A stretch of DNA of 64,000 bases. Origin: Mycobacterium sp. IS-836 (GTDB lineage Bacteria; Actinomycetota; Actinomycetes; Mycobacteriales; Mycobacteriaceae). The notes beneath the pieces are model-generated. The model searched no databases, was not told the DNA's origin, and saw only the letters and a list, made by a program, of their open reading frames with translations. The stretch is from NCBI RefSeq assembly GCF_001954275.1, contig NZ_MBEU01000041.1:1-64000 (forward strand), in the 5' to 3' direction. Positions 60,358 to 64,000 of the stretch are shown here, piece by piece. Both the position numbers and the translations under genes were made by a program. Numbering within the stretch: the stretch's first letter is position 1; every line of letters starts with the position of its first letter.

Positions 60358-61664
60358 CACGCGACCCTGCTGGTGTCGGGCATCGAGACGATCAGGTGGG
60401 TATTGGTGCCGCTCATCCCGAACGCGGACACCGCGGCGGTGCGCCATCCGTCGATCGCCCGCCACGGGGTGAGCTTGTCCGCCAACCGCAAACCTTGGTT
60501 GTCCCAGTCTATTTCGCGACTGGGTTCGTCGACGTGCAACGTCGGAGGCACCGCGGCGTGTTCGGCGGCCAGGATGACCTTGGCGAGACCCAACGCGCCC
60601 GCCGCGGCCTGCGCGTGCCCGATGTTCGACTTGACCGACCCCAGCAGCGGTCCGCGCCCGGGCGGTGCGGTCCCGTAACTCGCCGCCATCGACAGCAGTT
60701 CCGTCCGGTCGCCGAGCCGGGTTCCGGTGGCGTGCCCTTCGATCATCCCGACGTCGACGGGCTTGACCCCGGCCTGGGCGATGGCGCGCCGAAACAGTCG
60801 CAGCTGCGCGTCGCCGCTGGGCGCCATCAGCCCGTTGCTGCGTCCATCGGAGTTCACGCAACTGGCGCGCACCTCGGCGAGGATGCGGCGCCCGTCGGCG
60901 ACCGCCCTGGACCGGCGCTGCAGGACGAACATGGCCGCACCCTCCGCCCAGACGGTTCCGCTGGCGTGCGCGCTGTAGGGCCGGCAGTGGCCGTCATCGG
61001 ACAGCGCGTGCTTCTTGGAGAACTCGACGAAATAGCCGGGAGTGCCCATCACGCACACGGCGCCGGCGAGCGCGAGGTCGCAGTCGCCGGCCCGGATCGC
61101 TTGCACGGCGGTGTGGAACGCCGCCAGCGCGGACGAGCACGCGGTGTCGACGGTCAGCGCGGGCCCCGCCAGGTCCAGCGTGTAGGCGATGCGCCCCGAG
61201 ATGACACCCAGCGACGTCCCGGTCATCAGATGCCCTGTGTGATGCGAGAATTCGGACAGGCCGGGGCCGTATTCGAGCGCCGAGGCGCCGACATAACAGC
61301 CGACATCGTGACCGGCCAGGTCGTCGGGATTGATCCCGCTGTTCTCCACGCTGCGCCACGCGACCCTCAGTGCGACCCGCTGCTGGGGGTCCATGGCCGT
61401 CGCTTCCCGCGGGGAGATGCCGAAGAACTCGGGATCGAATGCCGGTGCGCTGGACAGGAATCCACCAAGGTTGCTGATGGGCTTGAATCCGTCTCGCCGC
61501 GATGCGTCGAACAGCTCGCGAAGGGCCCAGCCCCGATCGGTGGGGAACGGGCCGAGTCCTTCCCGTTGCTCGGACAGCAACGCCCAGAAATCGTCGACGG
61601 TTTCGATCCCGCCGGGCGCTTCGAGTGCCAGCCCGACGATCACCACCGGGTCGTTATCGGACAT
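60357..61664 (-). CDS. mbtC: polyketide synthase MbtC (ketosynthase)
   Basis: A 435-residue stand-alone beta-ketoacyl synthase. The catalytic triad is intact: Cys176 in VDTACSSA, His311 in EGHATGTRLGD and His350 in KSNIGHAQAAAG. It condenses the malonyl unit loaded on MbtD with the chain from MbtB. The ATG at 61664 overlaps the mbtB stop by 11 bp, and the stop overlaps the mbtD start. Confidence 0.94.
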   Translation of the reverse strand: MSDNDPVVIVGLALEAPGGIETVDDFWALLSEQREGLGPFPTDRGWALRELFDASRRDGFKPISNLGGFLSSAPAFDPEFFGISPREATAMDPQQRVALRVAWRSVENSGINPDDLAGHDVGCYVGASALEYGPGLSEFSHHTGHLMTGTSLGVISGRIAYTLDLAGPALTVDTACSSALAAFHTAVQAIRAGDCDLALAGAVCVMGTPGYFVEFSKKHALSDDGHCRPYSAHASGTVWAEGAAMFVLQRRSRAVADGRRILAEVRASCVNSDGRSNGLMAPSGDAQLRLFRRAIAQAGVKPVDVGMIEGHATGTRLGDRTELLSMAASYGTAPPGRGPLLGSVKSNIGHAQAAAGALGLAKVILAAEHAAVPPTLHVDEPSREIDWDNQGLRLADKLTPWRAIDGWRTAAVSAFGMSGTNTHLIVSMPDTSRVA

Positions 61665-64000
61665 CGGCGCTCACCATCCGGGCCACCGCGTCGAGATGGT
61701 CGTTGAGGTAGAAGTGGCCGCCCTCGAAATCCGTCAGCGTGAACCGGCCGGATGTGTGAGTTTGCCACGTGGCCAACGTTTCCCGGCTGATGCGGTGGTC
61801 GCGGCTGCCACCGACCGCATGGATGTCGGCGCGGATGCGTACGTCCGGCGGGCACGAATAGGCGTTCAGGGCGGTGTAGTCGGCCTGCACCGCCCGCACC
61901 AAGAGTTCGACGAATTCCTCGTCCTCCAACAGCGCGGGATCGGTGCCACCGAGGTCCACCATGTCCGCCAGCACGCCGCTGGCGCTGGTTGGCAACGGCC
62001 CATACGCGGTGACCGTTGACGGGGCCTGCCCGGCGGAAGCCCACAGCACGCGCACCGGCACCCCGTTGCGCTCGGCCACCCGGGCGAACTCGAAGGCCAC
62101 CACCGCGCCCATGCAATGGCCGAACAGGCTCAGCGGAGCGGCCGCGGCCCAGTCGCCCGCGTCGAACAACTCGGTTGCCAGCGCACCGATGCTCTCCGCG
62201 GCGGGGTGATGCCGGCGGTCCGCGCGCTGCGGGTACTGCACCACGTAGGCGTCGACGCCGTTGGCCGACAACGCTTTAGCCAGCGACCGGTACGCCGCGG
62301 CGGCACCGCCGGCGTGGGGAAACACGACCACCGAGCCGTTCGCCGTAGCGCCGGTAAACCGCTTCACCCAGGGCTGGAATTCCCGCCGGATGGGTTGGTC
62401 GGTCGGTGCATCGAGCGCGGACAACACGTCGGCGCGCGACATGTCCGCGATCTCCAGGTACACCTCGGCCACCAGCTCGAGTCGTTCGGCGTCGGAGTCC
62501 CGGGCGATGAGCAGCTGCGCCAGCGTGGCGGCGGTCCTGGCGGCAAAGACGTCGGCGACCATCAGGCTCGGCGAATCGAGCCACTGGCGGATCGCCGCGA
62601 CGGCCTGCGTCGCAAGCACGGAATCGCCGCCGAGGGAGAAGAAGTCGTCGTGCACCCCCACGGCGTCGCGGTTCAGCAGCCCCGCGACGATGTGGCACAG
62701 CGCCCGTTCCAGCTGCGTTCGCGGCGCCCCGTAGTGCGCCGACGTGTCGCGGGCCTGGTCGGCCACCGCGGCGGCCAGCTCGCCACCGACGGTGCGCCGG
62801 TCGATCTTGCCGCCGTCGGTGAAGGGGATGCGCTCGACCACGGAAATGTATGCCGGAATCATGTGTGCGGGAACGAGTTCGACGAGGACCTCGCGAATCC
62901 GCCGGGCGTCCAGGGCGACGTCGTCGAGGCAGACGTGGGCCGCCAACACCTCGGCGCCGCCCGGCGCGGGAACCAGGGCGGCCACGGCCGCGCGCACCCC
63001 GGGCACGCGGCGCAGCGACGCCTCGATCTCGCCGAGCTCCACGCGATAGCCGCTTATCTTGATCCGGTAGTCGGCGCGGCCGACGAACTCGAGGGTGCCG
63101 TCCGGCCAGTAGCGGGCCAAATCACCGGTGCGGTACCAGATCCGGCCGTCGCGGAGAACGAAACGTTCCGCGGTGAGTTCGCCGCGGCCGCGGTAACCCC
63201 GGGCGATGCCCCGTCCGGATATCCACAGCTCCCCCGCGACCCAGTCGGGACAGTCGGCGCCGGCGTCGTTGACGACCCGGCATGCGATATTCGGGAACGG
63301 GACGCCGTAGGGCACGGCGGTCCAATCGGCCGGCAGGTCGTCGCTCACCTCGAAAATGGTTGCGTGGACGGCGGTTTCGGTCGCGCCGCCCAGCCCGGCG
63401 AAGCGCACGTTCGGTGCCAGGGCCCGCAACCGACGAGCCAGCCCGGGCCGCACCCAATCGCCGCCGGTGGGCACCACCCGCAGCGACGACAGCCGCTCGT
63501 GGCCGACCTCGACGAGCATCTCCAGCCAGCCCGGCAGGAAGTTCAGCACGGTTACGCCGTGGTCGGCGATGAGCCGGGCCCACGCGTCGGGGTCACGTCG
63601 CTGTGCTTCGTCGACCACCACGATCGCCCCGCCCGCGCGCAACGTCGCGAAGACGTCCAGCACCGACATGTCGCATTCCAGCGTCGATAGGGCCAGGCAC
63701 CGATCGGTGGTGCCGATATCGAAGTGGCGAGTGAGGAATTCGACGGTGTTCATCGCGCCGTCGTGCGTCATCTCGACGCCCTTGGGTTGCCCGGTCGAAC
63801 CCGAGGTGAACAGCACGTAGGCGAGGTCGGCCGGATCGCCGCCCGCGGGCATGACGTCCGGCGGCGCGGCGGATGCGTCGCGCAGCACGTCGGCGATCGT
63901 CAACTCCGGCACCGACAACGACAGCGGCTTCCCGCCGCACACCAGGGCCAGACGCACTCCTCCGGTTTCGAGGATGCGCCGTGCGCGGTCGCGGGGTTGG
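61654..64000 (-). CDS. mbtB: NRPS MbtB, C-terminal part (5' end outside window)
   Basis: The frame is open to the right edge and already in an adenylation domain there (RARRILETGGVRLALV), so the start and the expected carrier and cyclisation domains lie outside. Visible: the rest of the adenylation domain (LFTSGSTGQPKG, YRTGD, GRADYRIKISGYR; to about 62800), a carrier protein (LGGDSVLAT, about 62630), then a type I-like thioesterase (about 62330-61670). The thioesterase elbow reads GHCMGA with Cys instead of Ser, followed by the catalytic His in GGHFYLND. In mycobactin assembly MbtB attaches the Ser or Thr and forms the oxazoline. Confidence 0.93.
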   Translation of the reverse strand, partial: QPRDRARRILETGGVRLALVCGGKPLSLSVPELTIADVLRDASAAPPDVMPAGGDPADLAYVLFTSGSTGQPKGVEMTHDGAMNTVEFLTRHFDIGTTDRCLALSTLECDMSVLDVFATLRAGGAIVVVDEAQRRDPDAWARLIADHGVTVLNFLPGWLEMLVEVGHERLSSLRVVPTGGDWVRPGLARRLRALAPNVRFAGLGGATETAVHATIFEVSDDLPADWTAVPYGVPFPNIACRVVNDAGADCPDWVAGELWISGRGIARGYRGRGELTAERFVLRDGRIWYRTGDLARYWPDGTLEFVGRADYRIKISGYRVELGEIEASLRRVPGVRAAVAALVPAPGGAEVLAAHVCLDDVALDARRIREVLVELVPAHMIPAYISVVERIPFTDGGKIDRRTVGGELAAAVADQARDTSAHYGAPRTQLERALCHIVAGLLNRDAVGVHDDFFSLGGDSVLATQAVAAIRQWLDSPSLMVADVFAARTAATLAQLLIARDSDAERLELVAEVYLEIADMSRADVLSALDAPTDQPIRREFQPWVKRFTGATANGSVVVFPHAGGAAAAYRSLAKALSANGVDAYVVQYPQRADRRHHPAAESIGALATELFDAGDWAAAAPLSLFGHCMGAVVAFEFARVAERNGVPVRVLWASAGQAPSTVTAYGPLPTSASGVLADMVDLGGTDPALLEDEEFVELLVRAVQADYTALNAYSCPPDVRIRADIHAVGGSRDHRISRETLATWQTHTSGRFTLTDFEGGHFYLNDHLDAVARMVSADVR

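Overview
The window is mycobacterial: high GC, a yrbE/mce import operon with Mas genes, a PPE protein, MTB12/CFP2 antigens, a mycothiol-type maleylpyruvate isomerase fold and the mycobactin (mbt) siderophore operon. From memory of M. tuberculosis H37Rv, the gene order follows the lppP to mbtB stretch (Rv2330c-Rv2383c). It lacks the esxO/P, plc, stp and PE_PGRS genes found there, has no mbtH next to mbtG, and has several extra genes. This fits a slow-growing non-tuberculous Mycobacterium, possibly of the M. avium complex; the species cannot be fixed from the sequence.

Layout. 1-690: a VIT/CCC1-type transporter gene broken into two opposed pieces by an inverted repeat. 782-3598: an acyl-CoA oxidase-like flavoprotein, lipoprotein LppP and a small unknown gene. 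3615-14287 (minus): an 11-gene operon, yrbEA-yrbEB-mceA-F, two Mas proteins and a secreted CAP-fold protein, almost every junction overlapping by 1-4 nt. 14288-14968: a 680-bp gap without a gene. 14969-18254: cysK1-cysE-mez. 18384-19440: a strong hairpin, a small dimeric-barrel-like protein, an AT-rich 61-codon zinc-ribbon gene and tRNA-Asn(GTT).

19585-29746: Rv2342-like protein, dnaG, a short SodC lipoprotein, dgt, a TPM-domain membrane protein, a mini-gene with a PPE-SVP motif, a PPE-SVP gene, glyS, and the zinc regulators smtB-zur with a palindrome upstream. 29847-38614: alpha/beta hydrolase, Rv2360c-like, uppS, recO, amiA2, era, Rv2365c-like, CNNM/CorC-like protein, ybeY and phoH. The last genes of this run are typical RNA and ribosome housekeeping functions. 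38720-40193: a TetR regulator with twin palindromic operators, divergent from a maleylpyruvate-isomerase-like gene. 40270-43293: rsmE, dnaJ2, hrcA.

43447-45322: Rv2375-like gene, then a carboxymuconolactone decarboxylase coupled to an ECF41-type sigma factor. 45316-46470: two tandem CFP2/MTB12 antigens. 46567-64000 (minus): mbtB (5' end outside the window)-mbtC-mbtD-mbtE-mbtF-mbtG, one overlapping operon. In it MbtB adds and releases the heterocyclised Ser/Thr unit, MbtC/D form a split polyketide module, MbtE/F add the two lysine-derived units and MbtG hydroxylates lysine.

Most of the window is conserved mycobacterial core. The less ordinary points are the VIT inverted junction, the AT-rich zinc-ribbon gene by tRNA-Asn, the PPE-SVP mini-gene, the TetR twin operators, the ECF41/CMD pair, the absent mbtH, and odd domains in MbtB, MbtE and MbtF. 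I did not find a clearly new multi-gene system.
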